From Hoeflea phototrophica DFL-43 (GTDB lineage: Bacteria; Pseudomonadota; Alphaproteobacteria; Rhizobiales; Rhizobiaceae): a stretch of DNA of 64,000 nucleotides. Made by a program: the position numbers and the translations under genes. Positions within the stretch are counted from its first letter, which is position 1, and each line of letters starts with the position of its first letter. The notes below the pieces were generated by a model that saw nothing but the letters and a program-made list of their open reading frames with translations, had not been told where the DNA came from and did no database searches. The DNA lies in the NCBI RefSeq assembly GCF_000154705.2, contig NZ_CM002917.1:1134461-1198460 (forward strand), written 5' to 3'. Shown here piece after piece: positions 8,701 to 18,017 of this stretch.

Positions 8701-10563
8701 TCAGCGCCGCGAGAACAGCTTTTCGATGTCGCTGAGCTTGAGTTCGATATAAGTCGGTCGCCCGTGATTGCATTGCCCTGATCCGGGCGTGCGCTCCATT
8801 TCACGCAACAATGCATCCATTTCCTCGCGCGTCAGACGCCGGCCCGAACGCACCGAGCCATGGCAGGCCATGGTGGACGCGACCGCCTCGAGTCGCTCTT
8901 GCAGCCCGCCTGTGCTGTCCCACTCGGTAATCTCGTCGGCGAGGTCGCGCACAAGCCCCGTCACATCGGTCTCGCCGAGCATAGCCGGCGTTTCGCGCAC
9001 CGCGATGGCGCCAGGGCCGAAACGTTCGAGCACCAGGCCGAAACCGGCCAGTTCACCGGCCCGCTCCGCCAGCCGATCGCAATCATCTTCCGGAAGGTCG
9101 ATGATCTCCGGCAGCAGCAGGATCTGCGAAGCCACCGACCCCTCGCGCAGTGCAGTCTTGAGACGTTCAAACACCAGCCTTTCATGAGCGGCGTGCTGAT
9201 CGACGATCACCATACCGTCGCTGGTCTGGCTGAGGATATAGTTCTCATGCACCTGAGCTCGCGCCGCGCCCAGCGGATGGCGCGCGTCAGGCTCTGTTTC
9301 CGGTGCCTTATCGAAGCGGCCTGAAGGCGCTGCGGCGGCTTCGAATTCGGCCTGGCTCGCTTCCCCGAAGCCTGGGGCTGCTCCATCGAGTGGCCATGAG
9401 GGTGACTGCGCCGCCGCCCATTGACCAGTCCAGCCTCCGGCCAGCCCAGCAGAATTGCCATCGCGGTGAAAGGCAGGCGGCATGGAGGACGACCCCGGCA
9501 AGCTCTGATCGCTTCCAGCCGGACTTGTCGATGAAAACGCTCGCACGAGATCCGCGCGTGCCGAAGGAGAAGCCTGGTCGCCTCCCGCCAGCAATGCCTG
9601 CCGGATCGCGCCAACGAGCAATCCGCGCACCAGACCTGGGTCGCGAAACCGCACATCGGCCTTGGCCGGATGCACATTCACGTCCACCAGCGCCGGATCA
9701 AGCGTGATCCACAGCACCGCAACCGGATATCTTCCCCGTGGCAATGTGTCGGAATAGGCCGCACGAATGGCCGAGAGGATCTGTTTGTCCTGAACCGGAC
9801 GGCCATTGACGAAGGCATACTGCGACAACGAGTTCGCCTTGTTCCAGGTCGGCAACCCGATATGCCCGGTCAGTTCGATCTCCTCGCGCATGGCATCCAG
9901 TGCGATGGTGTTGGCAGCGAACTCCGCCCCCAGCACCTGACCAATTCGAGCGAGGCGGTCTTCGCCTGTTGCCGCCAGATCAAGCGTTGACCGGTCCGGT
10001 CCCGACAGCGTGAAACGCACCGAGGGAAATGCAATGGCGATGCGTCTGACCACCTCGGTGATCGCTGCAGTTTCCGCCCGGTCGGATTTGAGGAACTTGA
10101 GCCGTGCCGGCGTTGCGAAGAAAAGATCGCGGACCTCGACAGTGGTGCCCTTGTTTGCGGCTGCGGGTTTGAGCGGTGAAGGCACACCTCCGGCAAGCGA
10201 GATTTCATTGGCATGCGCCGCATCGGCTGGGCGCGATCTCAAAGTCAGCCGCGCCACAGACCCGATCGAGGGCAGGGCTTCACCCCGAAACCCGAGGGTA
10301 CGGATATCGTCAAGCCGCTGGTCTATCTTGGAGGTGCAGTGCCGCCGTACGGCCAGTTGCAGGTCCTCTGCATCCATGCCGCGGCCATCATCGATGACGC
10401 GGATCAGCGCCTTGCCGCCGCCGGCGGTGGCAATCTCGACCCTGCTCGCACCGGCATCAATGGCGTTTTCGACCAGTTCCTTGACCACACTGGCCGGCCG
10501 CTCGATCACTTCACCGGCGGCAATCTGGTTGATCAGGGTCTCTGGCAATTGATGGATGCGCAT
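8701..10563 (-). CDS. mutL: DNA mismatch repair protein MutL (endonuclease type)
   Basis: A 620-residue MutL. The N-terminal GHKL ATPase shows [21 protein letters not shown] and [15 protein letters not shown], and the transducer domain includes [10 protein letters not shown] and [15 protein letters not shown] Pro/Ser/Gly-rich linker follows (about residues 330-430), then the C-terminal dimerisation domain. At about residue 455 it has [12 protein letters not shown], which fits the DQHA(X)2E(X)4E metal-binding motif of nicking-endonuclease MutL proteins. The later QCNHGRPT block supports this. The protein therefore probably nicks the error strand itself, as in bacteria without MutH. No mutS is nearby. 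Confidence 0.96.
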   Translation of the reverse strand: MRIHQLPETLINQIAAGEVIERPASVVKELVENAIDAGASRVEIATAGGGKALIRVIDDGRGMDAEDLQLAVRRHCTSKIDQRLDDIRTLGFRGEALPSIGSVARLTLRSRPADAAHANEISLAGGVPSPLKPAAANKGTTVEVRDLFFATPARLKFLKSDRAETAAITEVVRRIAIAFPSVRFTLSGPDRSTLDLAATGEDRLARIGQVLGAEFAANTIALDAMREEIELTGHIGLPTWNKANSLSQYAFVNGRPVQDKQILSAIRAAYSDTLPRGRYPVAVLWITLDPALVDVNVHPAKADVRFRDPGLVRGLLVGAIRQALLAGGDQASPSARADLVRAFSSTSPAGSDQSLPGSSSMPPAFHRDGNSAGLAGGWTGQWAAAQSPSWPLDGAAPGFGEASQAEFEAAAAPSGRFDKAPETEPDARHPLGAARAQVHENYILSQTSDGMVIVDQHAAHERLVFERLKTALREGSVASQILLLPEIIDLPEDDCDRLAERAGELAGFGLVLERFGPGAIAVRETPAMLGETDVTGLVRDLADEITEWDSTGGLQERLEAVASTMACHGSVRSGRRLTREEMDALLREMERTPGSGQCNHGRPTYIELKLSDIEKLFSRR

Positions 10564-10715
10564 GGCCCCATGTTCAGGGATTCGCGATCAAGCGCAATGG
10601 AGCGGGTCCGACCGATCCCCATAAAGCGGTTTTTCAACACATCGGGCGTTGCAAATCGGTGCCATTTTGGCCTTGATGGCGAAGCATCCGCCTGACTGTA
10701 ATCACAGGACCATCA

Positions 10716-11984
10716 ATGACCTATTCCGACCGCCGCGCCCAACTGCTCGAATTGTTTCAGTTGGGCATCGCCGCTGCCGATCCCGCGCAATGCGTGCCTC
10801 CGCAGCTGCCCGCCAAGCCCAAGGGGCGGACGCTGGTAATCGCGGCTGGCAAGGCCGCCGCGTCCATGGCGCGTGCGGTGGAGGATAACTGGGACGGTCC
10901 GATTTCCGGCATCGCCGTGACCCGCTATGGACATGGTGTTGATTGCAAGCGGATAGAAGTGATCGAGGCTGCGCATCCGGTGCCCGATGACCGCGGTGAA
11001 GTCGCGGCGCAGAGACTCATTGAAGAGGTGCGTGCGCTGGGACAGGACGATCTGGCGCTGTGCCTGATATCCGGTGGCGGTTCGGCCCTGCTCGGATTGC
11101 CGGCCCCGGGTCTTACGCTGGACCAGAAGAAGGCAATCAACCGCGCGCTGTTAGCCTCGGGTGCGCCGATCGGTGAAATGAACACGGTCAGAAAACATCT
11201 TTCTGCGATCAAGGGTGGACGCCTGGCTCAGGCCGCCTATCCCGCCCGGGTGCATGCCATCGGCATTTCCGATGTCCCCGGCGATGACCCCTCGGTCATT
11301 GCCTCTGGCCCGACGGTTCCGGATGTGACCACCCAGGCCCAGGCGCTTGAGATTCTTCAGCGCTACAAGATAGATATACCCGATGCCGTGCGTGCGCACC
11401 TGTCCGACCCCGCCAATGAAACCCCCAAGCCCGATGATCCGGTGTTCTCCACGTCGAGCTTTCACATGGCGGCAAAACCGGCGGATATGGTGGAGGCAGT
11501 GGCCCGTGCCGGCTCCGAGCGCGGTTACCGTGTGATTTCATTGGGCGCAGACATTGAGGGAGAGGCGCGGGAGATCGGACTTGCCCAGGCTCGGCTGGCG
11601 CTTGAAGCCGCAGCAGGACGATCGCCGGACGATCCGCCCACGCTCATTGTCTCAGGTGGCGAGACGACTGTCACCGTCGCCAACAGCGACGGCCGGGGTG
11701 GGCGCAACTGCGAGTTTCTGCTGGCACTGACGATTGGCCTTGGTGCCCACCCGGATATCTGTGCACTTGCTTGCGATACCGATGGGATAGATGGCAGCGA
11801 GAACAATGCCGGTGCGATTATCGATCCTGACACGCTGGGCCGGATACGGGCTGCAGGGCTGGACCCTGAAGCTGAACTTGGGCGCAACAATTCCTGGACG
11901 GCGTTTCACGCTGTCGATGATCTGGTGATCACCGGGCCGACGCGCACCAATGTAAATGATTTGCGGCTGATACTGATTGGCTGA
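10716..11984 (+). CDS. Glycerate kinase (DUF4147/MOFRL family)
   Basis: A 422-residue glycerate 2-kinase of the DUF4147 plus MOFRL type, often annotated TtuD, GckA or hydroxypyruvate reductase. The sequence has AAGKAAASMARAVE, the GGGSALLGLPAPGLTL block, EMNTVRKHLSAIKGGRLA and, near the C-terminus, SGGETTVTV followed by RGGRNCEFLLAL and the acidic DTDGIDGSENNAGAI. These enzymes phosphorylate D-glycerate, usually giving 2-phosphoglycerate, and link tartrate, glyoxylate or serine-cycle carbon to glycolysis. It starts at ATG 10716 with AGGA seven bases upstream, diverges from mutL, and has no pathway neighbours here. Confidence 0.9.
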   Translation: MTYSDRRAQLLELFQLGIAAADPAQCVPPQLPAKPKGRTLVIAAGKAAASMARAVEDNWDGPISGIAVTRYGHGVDCKRIEVIEAAHPVPDDRGEVAAQRLIEEVRALGQDDLALCLISGGGSALLGLPAPGLTLDQKKAINRALLASGAPIGEMNTVRKHLSAIKGGRLAQAAYPARVHAIGISDVPGDDPSVIASGPTVPDVTTQAQALEILQRYKIDIPDAVRAHLSDPANETPKPDDPVFSTSSFHMAAKPADMVEAVARAGSERGYRVISLGADIEGEAREIGLAQARLALEAAAGRSPDDPPTLIVSGGETTVTVANSDGRGGRNCEFLLALTIGLGAHPDICALACDTDGIDGSENNAGAIIDPDTLGRIRAAGLDPEAELGRNNSWTAFHAVDDLVITGPTRTNVNDLRLILIG

Positions 11985-12009
11985 CTCGAACGCGAACTCT
12001 TGCATTTAT

Positions 12010-12028
12010 GGTTAAGCGAGGCTTAACC
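12010..12028 (+). promoter_or_regulatory. CtrA-type binding site (TTAA-N7-TTAAC)
   Basis: A perfect 8+3+8 inverted repeat (GGTTAAGC, spacer GAG, GCTTAACC) contains TTAA, seven bases and TTAAC at 12012-12027. This is exactly the consensus for the alphaproteobacterial cell-cycle regulator CtrA. It lies 26 bases after the glycerate kinase stop and about 110 bases before the PAS-receiver gene start, a normal position for a promoter-proximal site. The same inverted repeat could in principle act as a weak hairpin for the upstream gene, but no T-run follows. Confidence 0.6.
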
Positions 12029-12137
12029 CTCATTTGGCATGCTTGTCTCCTAGAATTGTATGGATTTCCCGTAAAAGGTGCAGAAACGCCATTTACGGCA
12101 AGTCTGAATTTTGAGATGCACAGCGGATCTTTGCAAC

Positions 12138-13880
12138 ATGGACCTGAGTGAAACGGAGCTCCCGCCCGTTGGACGCGAAGCCAAGATCATTGAGGCTCTC
12201 GCGCTGGCGCTTGATATTGCGATCATACTGTATGACCGAAACGACAAGCTGATCGCTGTGAGCCCCCAAATTCGGCGCTTCATCAACATACCTCCGGACA
12301 TGATTGTGCCCGGGGCACGGCTGCGCGATCTTCTGGGAGCTAGCTACGATGCAGGCGTAAATTACTTTGGATCAATCAATGGCAAGATCAGGATAACGTC
12401 CCGCGAAGACTGGATTGCGGAGCGCATCGCAACGCATTGGCGTGAGCGCCATGAGAGTACGGAACAGCTCGCAGATGGACGATGGGTGCGTTTGTGCAAG
12501 CGGCGCATGCCTGACGGTGTTCTCGTTTCGACCATCGAAGATGTATCGGAGCAAGTGCGGCGCGACGCGGAATTGTCTGAGACCCGGCAACATGCCGAAC
12601 TGGCTCAACACATCCTCAACAACCTCGCCAATCCGGTTGTCGTCAAGAATTCATCGCTGCGTTACGTTGCTGTCAATGAGGCATTTTGCCGGATCCGCGG
12701 CTTGCGTCCCCAGCAAATCATCGGCCGCTCTGCGAAGGATTTGGTGAAGCCAAAGCTTGCACTAGAGTTCGAGGCCATTGAACGCAAAGTGCTTGAAACC
12801 GGCATGCCCTTCGAAGCAGCGCAGGATATCATTCGCCGGGACGGCTCGATCATGCATGCGGTGACACGGGTCCATCGCTCCGGAAAGCAGGGCAATTATT
12901 ACATTACCATCTCTTTCGACGACGTTGCAGACTATGTGGTGCCCGTCGATCGTGACACCGATGTGCGGGCGCGGACTGGCCACCTCAAGCCGGAAACCAG
13001 TGCGGAGGCCGAAGAACCCAAACGGATTCTTGTTCTGGAAACAGACACGAGCCGCGGACAGAACCGTGTTGCGGCGCTCAAGGCAGCAGGGTTCGATGCG
13101 CTTTTGATCTCTCAGGCAACCGAGGTCTTCGCATTTCTTGCCCAGGCTGAAAGGATGCAGATCCGGATCGACGAGATCGAACTCTGCGACGCGATGGGTA
13201 GAGAGCTGATCTCGCATCAGGAGACAGTCCGGCATCCGGCGTTGGCCAATGCACTCAAAACATGGAGTGCAGCAGCGGCAAAAAAGCAAACCATCTCTGC
13301 TGGGCGCAGCGAACCAGAAACGGTTGCCGCCCAGCCAAAGTCTGAATCGGAAATGCAAACGGTTCCAGAGGCGCGTCAGCGTGCGCCAGCAGTCGTCGAA
13401 TTGGCGGTGTCAGAAGAGGCTGCGCCCGGCACTCACCGGAGTTCGGCGTCAAACAAGGCGCCCAAGCGGTTGCGGATCCTTGTCGCCGAAGACAATCATG
13501 TCAATCAGATCGTCTTCGAACAGATACTCGAAGGCATCGATGCTGATTACCGTATTGTCAGCAACGGCGAAGAGGCGCTCGCCGCCTGGCAGTCCTCCGC
13601 CCCCGACCTGATCCTCATGGACGTCTCGATGCCGGTCATGAACGGGCTTCAAGCCACCCAGGCAATTCGCAAGGCTGAAGCGGAAAGACCCGGTGGAGAA
13701 GCGCACACCCCCATTATCGCGGTCACCGCGCACGCCATGGGCGGGGACCGGGAAAGATGCTTCGACGCAGGGATGGATGATTATCTTTCCAAGCCTGTCA
13801 GCCCCGACAAGTTGGAGGCGATAATTGCCAGATGGGTCGGAACGGTCCCGCTCGATACTGCAGATGGTGGAGCCTATTGA
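12138..13880 (+). CDS. PAS-domain protein with C-terminal response-regulator receiver, no kinase core
   Basis: A 580-residue signalling protein. The N-terminal half carries two PAS-like regions: about residues 20-140 (IILYDRNDKLIAVSPQIRRF) and about residues 160-270 (LNNLANPVVVKNSSLRYVAV and RIRGLRPQQIIGRSAKDL). A degenerate receiver-like segment follows (RILVLETDTSRGQNRVAAL), then a low-complexity Ala/Glu/Gln linker. It ends with a good receiver: RILVAEDNHVNQIVFEQIL, phospho-acceptor Asp about residue 495 in LILMDVSMPVMNG, and Lys about residue 552 in YLSKP. No HisKA or HATPase domain is present. A TTG at 12111 would add nine residues, but the ATG seems more likely. The CtrA-type box upstream suggests cell-cycle control. 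Partner kinase unknown. Confidence 0.8.
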   Translation: MDLSETELPPVGREAKIIEALALALDIAIILYDRNDKLIAVSPQIRRFINIPPDMIVPGARLRDLLGASYDAGVNYFGSINGKIRITSREDWIAERIATHWRERHESTEQLADGRWVRLCKRRMPDGVLVSTIEDVSEQVRRDAELSETRQHAELAQHILNNLANPVVVKNSSLRYVAVNEAFCRIRGLRPQQIIGRSAKDLVKPKLALEFEAIERKVLETGMPFEAAQDIIRRDGSIMHAVTRVHRSGKQGNYYITISFDDVADYVVPVDRDTDVRARTGHLKPETSAEAEEPKRILVLETDTSRGQNRVAALKAAGFDALLISQATEVFAFLAQAERMQIRIDEIELCDAMGRELISHQETVRHPALANALKTWSAAAAKKQTISAGRSEPETVAAQPKSESEMQTVPEARQRAPAVVELAVSEEAAPGTHRSSASNKAPKRLRILVAEDNHVNQIVFEQILEGIDADYRIVSNGEEALAAWQSSAPDLILMDVSMPVMNGLQATQAIRKAEAERPGGEAHTPIIAVTAHAMGGDRERCFDAGMDDYLSKPVSPDKLEAIIARWVGTVPLDTADGGAY

Positions 13881-14013
13881 GGCTAACTGCCTGTCTTGCA
13901 ATGCGACCACTGATTGCGCAGACTGAATCTCACGGGTCCCACAATAGGACAATCTTAAGACATCTGAAGCAGATTGTGGGGATGAATTCCGAGGCTCGAG
14001 GCCGTTGCTTCCA

Positions 14014-15400
14014 ATGATCCCTGAAGACGACAATCTGGACACATCGTCCAAAAGTCCCAATCCGGTAGCTTACACTGACCCGTTGACCGGGTTGGGTAAC
14101 CGGCGCCGTCTGATGGATAAAATCCGCAAACTTGCGGCCGAACGCGCGGACGATCCAGCCCCCTTTACCATCGGCATCGCCAACATTGATGGGTTCAAAC
14201 CGATCAATGATCTCTTCGGCCATGCTGCCGGCGATGAGATTCTCTGCCAGGTAGCGCACAGGCTGCGGGCCTGTTTGCCCGATGGCGGTTTCGTTGCACG
14301 TATTGAAAGCGACGAGTTTGCCTTTGTTCTGCCTCTGGTGTTCGAAAAGAAGGGTGCGGAAAAAATCGGCCGGATGTTCAAGGACGTGCTGTCGGCGCCC
14401 TATGATCTCGGCGATCGCAACGTGCGCCTCTCGGCCTTCCTTTGGTTTCGCGGTTTATCCCTTTGCTGGTGAGCAGTTTGCTGAACTGCTCAAGAGCGCC
14501 GATACTGCGCTTTATCGCTCCAAACGCCGCGGCCGTGGTCAGATCACTGTGTATTCAGAGGAAATAGCGGAGGAGATGCGTTACGGCACCCAGGTCGAAC
14601 AGGCCCTGCGCCGCGCCATCATAGCCGACGAAGTGGCTGTTCACTTCCAGCCGATCGTTGATCTGATCGATGGATCGATCCAGGGTTTCGAAGCACTGGC
14701 CCGTTGGACCGACCGGGAACTCGGGTTTGTATCGCCGGCCGTCTTCATTCCACTCGCCGAAGAGCGCGGTTTTATCGACTCGCTGACCGAAACCTTGCTC
14801 AAGAAGGCTGCCGAGACAGCAAAGCACTGGCCTTCGGATATGTTCCTGTCGTTCAATCTCTCATCAGCACAGCTGATTGATCCTGCAACAGGTTTCAACA
14901 TGCTGGCCATTATCAACCGGGTTGGTCTCGATCCGCGCCGGCTTGAGTTGGAAATTACGGAAACCGCGATGATGAGCGATCCGGAGATCGCCGCCAAGGT
15001 GATCGATGAACTTCACACCATCGGGATCAGGGTTTCACTTGATGATTTCGGCACCGGCCAATCCAGCCTGGGCCGGTTGCGCGAATTCGCTTTCAACAAG
15101 CTCAAGATTGACAGAAGCTTCATCAGCGAGATCACAGTAGACAAATCCTCGGAGCACATTGTTCGCGCCATCCTGATGATGTGCGAAGGTCTCAATCTCA
15201 AGGTCATAGCCGAGGGTATTGAGACCGAGGAGCAGGCCGAAATGCTCCGGTCTCTTGGGTGCAGGTCCGGTCAGGGATGGCATTATGGCAAGGCTGTCGA
15301 CTCAGCCGAGACATTCCGCTTGATTGAAGCCCAGCAGGCCGCGCAATTCGGTTCCCGCTCGGCCTATATTGTCACCCCTGGATCTCACGACCTTCCTTGA
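14014..15400 (+). pseudogene. GGDEF-EAL cyclic-di-GMP protein interrupted by a one-base frameshift
   Basis: Two overlapping reading frames together encode a GGDEF-EAL protein. The first (to 14472) has YTDPLTGLGNRRRLMDKI and IGIANIDGFKPINDLFGHAA, but its signature motif reads RIESDEF instead of GGDEF, so cyclase activity is unlikely. Around 14437-14438 (GGCCTTCCTTTGG) one extra T shifts the frame. Removing it restores the expected SASFGFAVYPFAGEQFAELL and then ADTALYRSKRRGRG. The second frame holds a full EAL domain: FEALARW, FNLSSAQL, LEITETAMM, LDDFGTGQSSL, LKIDRSF, AEGIETEEQ and QGWHYGKA. All catalytic residues of a phosphodiesterase are kept. Whether this is a true mutation or an assembly error cannot be told. 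Its end overlaps the convergent LysR gene by 29 bases. Confidence 0.82.
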
Positions 15401-16289
15401 TCAACCAGTCGAGAACCTGACTCGTCTGCGGTGTCAGACTGCGCCCTCTGGGCCAGATCACATGAAACGCAGCCCCGGTTTCGAGACTGTGAGGCGTCAC
15501 CTTCTCCAGCAGGCCAGACGAGATCAACCGCCCGGTCAGGTGCCGCCAGGAGAGCGCGACGCCCTGGCCTTCCAGCACCGCCTGTATCACCAGAACATAA
15601 TCATTGATGGCAAGCCCGCGATTGGCGGTGGTGGCGTTCACGCCAGCGCTCTTGAACCATTGCTGCCAGTCACAGGCCGAACGAAAAGGCTCTTCGAGGT
15701 GGATCAGCCTGTGCTGGGCGAGTTGGTCGATGCTATCGGGCTCACCATGCTTTTCGAGATAGGCGGACGTGGCCACAGCTTCGATGACTTCCGGCGCGAT
15801 CAGGGCGCTGTCATAGTCTGGCCAGTCCTCCGGCCGGCCACCGCGAATGCCAAGCTCGATTGCTTCGGTCCGGATATCCAGATCCCGGTCCGCGGTCTGT
15901 ATCCTGAGGTCAATGTCGGGCAGATCATCACGCAGCCGTTGCAGCCGCGGCAACATCCAGAATGAGGCGAAGGCTGTTGATGCAGCCAGCGTTACTATTC
16001 CGGGCTTGCCGCGATTTTTGATATCTTCCGCGGATTTGCGGATATGGCCCAGCCCCAGCGTCACATCCGCATGGAAGCGGCGTCCGGCTTCGGTCAGGTG
16101 GACAGCGCGGTGGGCGCGCTGAAACAGCATCGCGCCCAACTGGGTTTCAAGCGCGCGGATCGCGTAGCTGACGGCGGCCTGGGTCATTCCCAGTTCCCGC
16201 GCCGCCCGGGTGAAGCTCAGATGCCTGCCCGCAGCTTCAAAGACGATCAGATTGCCGGCAGAGGGCAACAGGTGGCGGAGGTTTTCCAT
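15372..16289 (-). CDS. LysR family transcriptional regulator (GcvA-like)
   Basis: A 305-residue LysR-type regulator. The N-terminal winged helix-turn-helix reads LIVFEAAGRHLSFTRAAREL followed by GMTQAAVSYAIRALETQLGA, and LFQRAHRAVHLTEAGRRF is the wing. The periplasmic-binding-like effector domain resembles GcvA (LRIQTADRDLDIRTEAIELG and CDWQQWFKSAGV). It is divergently oriented to the MttB-family gene with a 137-base space, the usual LysR arrangement, so it probably controls that operon in response to a methylated amine or a related ligand. Its 3' end overlaps the convergent EAL frame. Confidence 0.92.
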   Translation of the reverse strand: MENLRHLLPSAGNLIVFEAAGRHLSFTRAARELGMTQAAVSYAIRALETQLGAMLFQRAHRAVHLTEAGRRFHADVTLGLGHIRKSAEDIKNRGKPGIVTLAASTAFASFWMLPRLQRLRDDLPDIDLRIQTADRDLDIRTEAIELGIRGGRPEDWPDYDSALIAPEVIEAVATSAYLEKHGEPDSIDQLAQHRLIHLEEPFRSACDWQQWFKSAGVNATTANRGLAINDYVLVIQAVLEGQGVALSWRHLTGRLISSGLLEKVTPHSLETGAAFHVIWPRGRSLTPQTSQVLDWLIKEGREIQG

Positions 16290-16426
16290 AAGGTGAGCTT
16301 ATCTTAAGTCGAAGAATTTTCCAGCATTACATCGCCGCGTTCCGGGCCTAGTCTCTGATCAAGTTGACGCTAGTGCATGCCGCGCTCAATTGGATCCGCG
16401 GCGAGGTAAGTCCGGGAGGGTTTGTC
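16290..16426. promoter_or_regulatory. Divergent promoter region between LysR and MttB-family genes
   Basis: This 137-base interval must hold both start regions. Close to the LysR start there is CTTATCTTAAG, a small dyad with T-rich and A-rich arms of the kind LysR proteins bind (T-N11-A type). Near the other gene a GGGAGGG ribosome-binding site lies just before ATG 16427. No convincing sigma-70 boxes are visible by eye. The binding-site proposal is weak. Confidence 0.3.
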
Positions 16427-17998
16427 ATGGATGCAGTTGATGTGATCGCTGAGGTTCCGACAAGTGCGCGCAAGCGTGAACGTGGCGGCGGGCGCGACGG
16501 CCGCCGTGCGGGGCAGGGCAACCGTCCGCCTAATCGCACAACGCCATACATCATGCGCAACATCCCGACCTATGATGTGCTGGGCGAGGAAAGCCTGATC
16601 AGGATCGAGGACACGGCAGACCGGATTCTTGCGGAAATCGGCATCGAGTTTCGCGATGACCCTGTGGCGCTTGAGCACTGGAAGTCAGCCGGCGCCAGTG
16701 TTGAGGGGCTGCTGGTCAAATTCGAGCCAGGGATGCTGCGCGAGATCCTCAAATCGGCACCTGCCACTTTCACCCAGCATGCGCGCAATCCGGCCAACAA
16801 TATCGAGATCGGCGGCAAGAGCGTTGTCTTCGCCCCGGCTTATGGATCGCCCTTTGTGATGGACCTCGACAAGGGCCGCCGCTACGGCACGATCGAGGAT
16901 TTCCGCAACTTCATCAAGCTGGCGCAATCGAGCCCCTGGCTGCACCATTCCGGCGGCACCATCTGTGAGCCGGTGGATGTGCCAGTCAACAAGCGCCATC
17001 TCGACATGGTCTATTCGCATCTGAAGTATTCCGACCGCTGCTTCATGGGATCGGTAACTGCGGAAAGCCGCGCGGAAGAATCGATTGAGATGGCGCGGAT
17101 CGTCTTCGGCCGCGATTTCGTTGATCGAAACTGCGTCATTCTGGGCAATGTGAACGTCAACTCGCCGCTGGTCTGGGATGGAACCATGACCAATGCGCTC
17201 AGGGCCTATGCCCGCGCCAACCAGGCGGCCGTCATCGTGCCTTTCATCCTGGGTGGGGCCATGGGGCCGGTCACCAGCGCAGGCGCAATCGCGCAGTCGC
17301 TCGCCGAAACCATGGCCGGTTGCGCCTTGACCCAGCTCGAGCGCAAGGGCGCGCCGGTGATCTTCGGCAATTTCCTTTCATCTATGTCGCTGCGCTCCGG
17401 CTCGCCCACCTTCGGAACGCCTGAACCCGCCATTGGCTCGATGGTGATCGGGCAACTGGCGCGGCGCTTGAATCTGCCCCTTCGCTGTGCCGGCAACTTC
17501 TCAAATTCCAAGCTGCCGGACGCACAGGCGATGAACGAGGGCACAATGTCGATGCTTTCGGCGGTCCATTGCGGCGCGAATTTCATTCTCCATTCGGCAG
17601 GGTTTCTCGACGGGCTTTTGGCCATGTCCTACGAGAAATTCGTCATGGATGCCGATTTTTGCGGCGCGCTGCATTCCTATCTGGCAGGCGTTGTTGTCGA
17701 TGACAACACGCTGGCGCTTGATGCCTTCCGCGAGGTGGGAGTCGGCAAGCATTTCCTCGGGTGCGCCCACACCATGGAGAATTACCAGACGGCATTTTGG
17801 GACTCTTCCATTGCCGACAACGAACCGTTTGAGAAATGGGACACCGCCGGACGCACCGATGCCGCCAGCCGCGCCAATCAACGCTGGAAGCAGATGCTGG
17901 CAGACTACCAGGCACCGCCCATGGACGAGGCGACAGATGAGGCCCTGTTGGATTATGTTGAGCGCACCAAGGCCACTCAGGCCGACGCCTGGTACTGA
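16427..17998 (+). CDS. Trimethylamine methyltransferase (MttB) superfamily protein, non-pyrrolysine
   Basis: A 523-residue member of the MttB superfamily, whose characterised members move a methyl group from trimethylamine, glycine betaine, proline betaine or carnitine onto a corrinoid protein. Family patterns seen are IEDTADRILAEIGIEFRDDP, PANNIEIGGKSVVFAPAYGS, HHSGGTICEPVDVPVNKRHL and GSPTFGTPEPAIGSMVIGQL. There is no in-frame UAG, so it is not the pyrrolysine type. The N-terminus has a basic, Gly/Arg-rich stretch. It starts at ATG 16427 with a strong GGGAGGG site. It is followed after 19 bases by the flavoenzyme gene, giving a two-gene operon. No corrinoid-binding partner or reductive activase is nearby. 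The quaternary amine substrate is not predictable. Confidence 0.85.
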   Translation: MDAVDVIAEVPTSARKRERGGGRDGRRAGQGNRPPNRTTPYIMRNIPTYDVLGEESLIRIEDTADRILAEIGIEFRDDPVALEHWKSAGASVEGLLVKFEPGMLREILKSAPATFTQHARNPANNIEIGGKSVVFAPAYGSPFVMDLDKGRRYGTIEDFRNFIKLAQSSPWLHHSGGTICEPVDVPVNKRHLDMVYSHLKYSDRCFMGSVTAESRAEESIEMARIVFGRDFVDRNCVILGNVNVNSPLVWDGTMTNALRAYARANQAAVIVPFILGGAMGPVTSAGAIAQSLAETMAGCALTQLERKGAPVIFGNFLSSMSLRSGSPTFGTPEPAIGSMVIGQLARRLNLPLRCAGNFSNSKLPDAQAMNEGTMSMLSAVHCGANFILHSAGFLDGLLAMSYEKFVMDADFCGALHSYLAGVVVDDNTLALDAFREVGVGKHFLGCAHTMENYQTAFWDSSIADNEPFEKWDTAGRTDAASRANQRWKQMLADYQAPPMDEATDEALLDYVERTKATQADAWY

Positions 17999-18017
17999 CA
18001 TAAGAGGGGTTTGAACA

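Noticed and set aside
13982..14017. Eleven-codon leader frame overlapping the GGDEF-EAL start as ATGA
   Set aside because: No own ribosome-binding site, no regulatory amino-acid run and no attenuator hairpins; probably accidental.
16427..17998. Possible pyrrolysine-containing MttB
   Set aside because: There is no in-frame UAG in the gene, and pyrrolysine machinery genes are absent from the window, so the non-pyrrolysine type is preferred.
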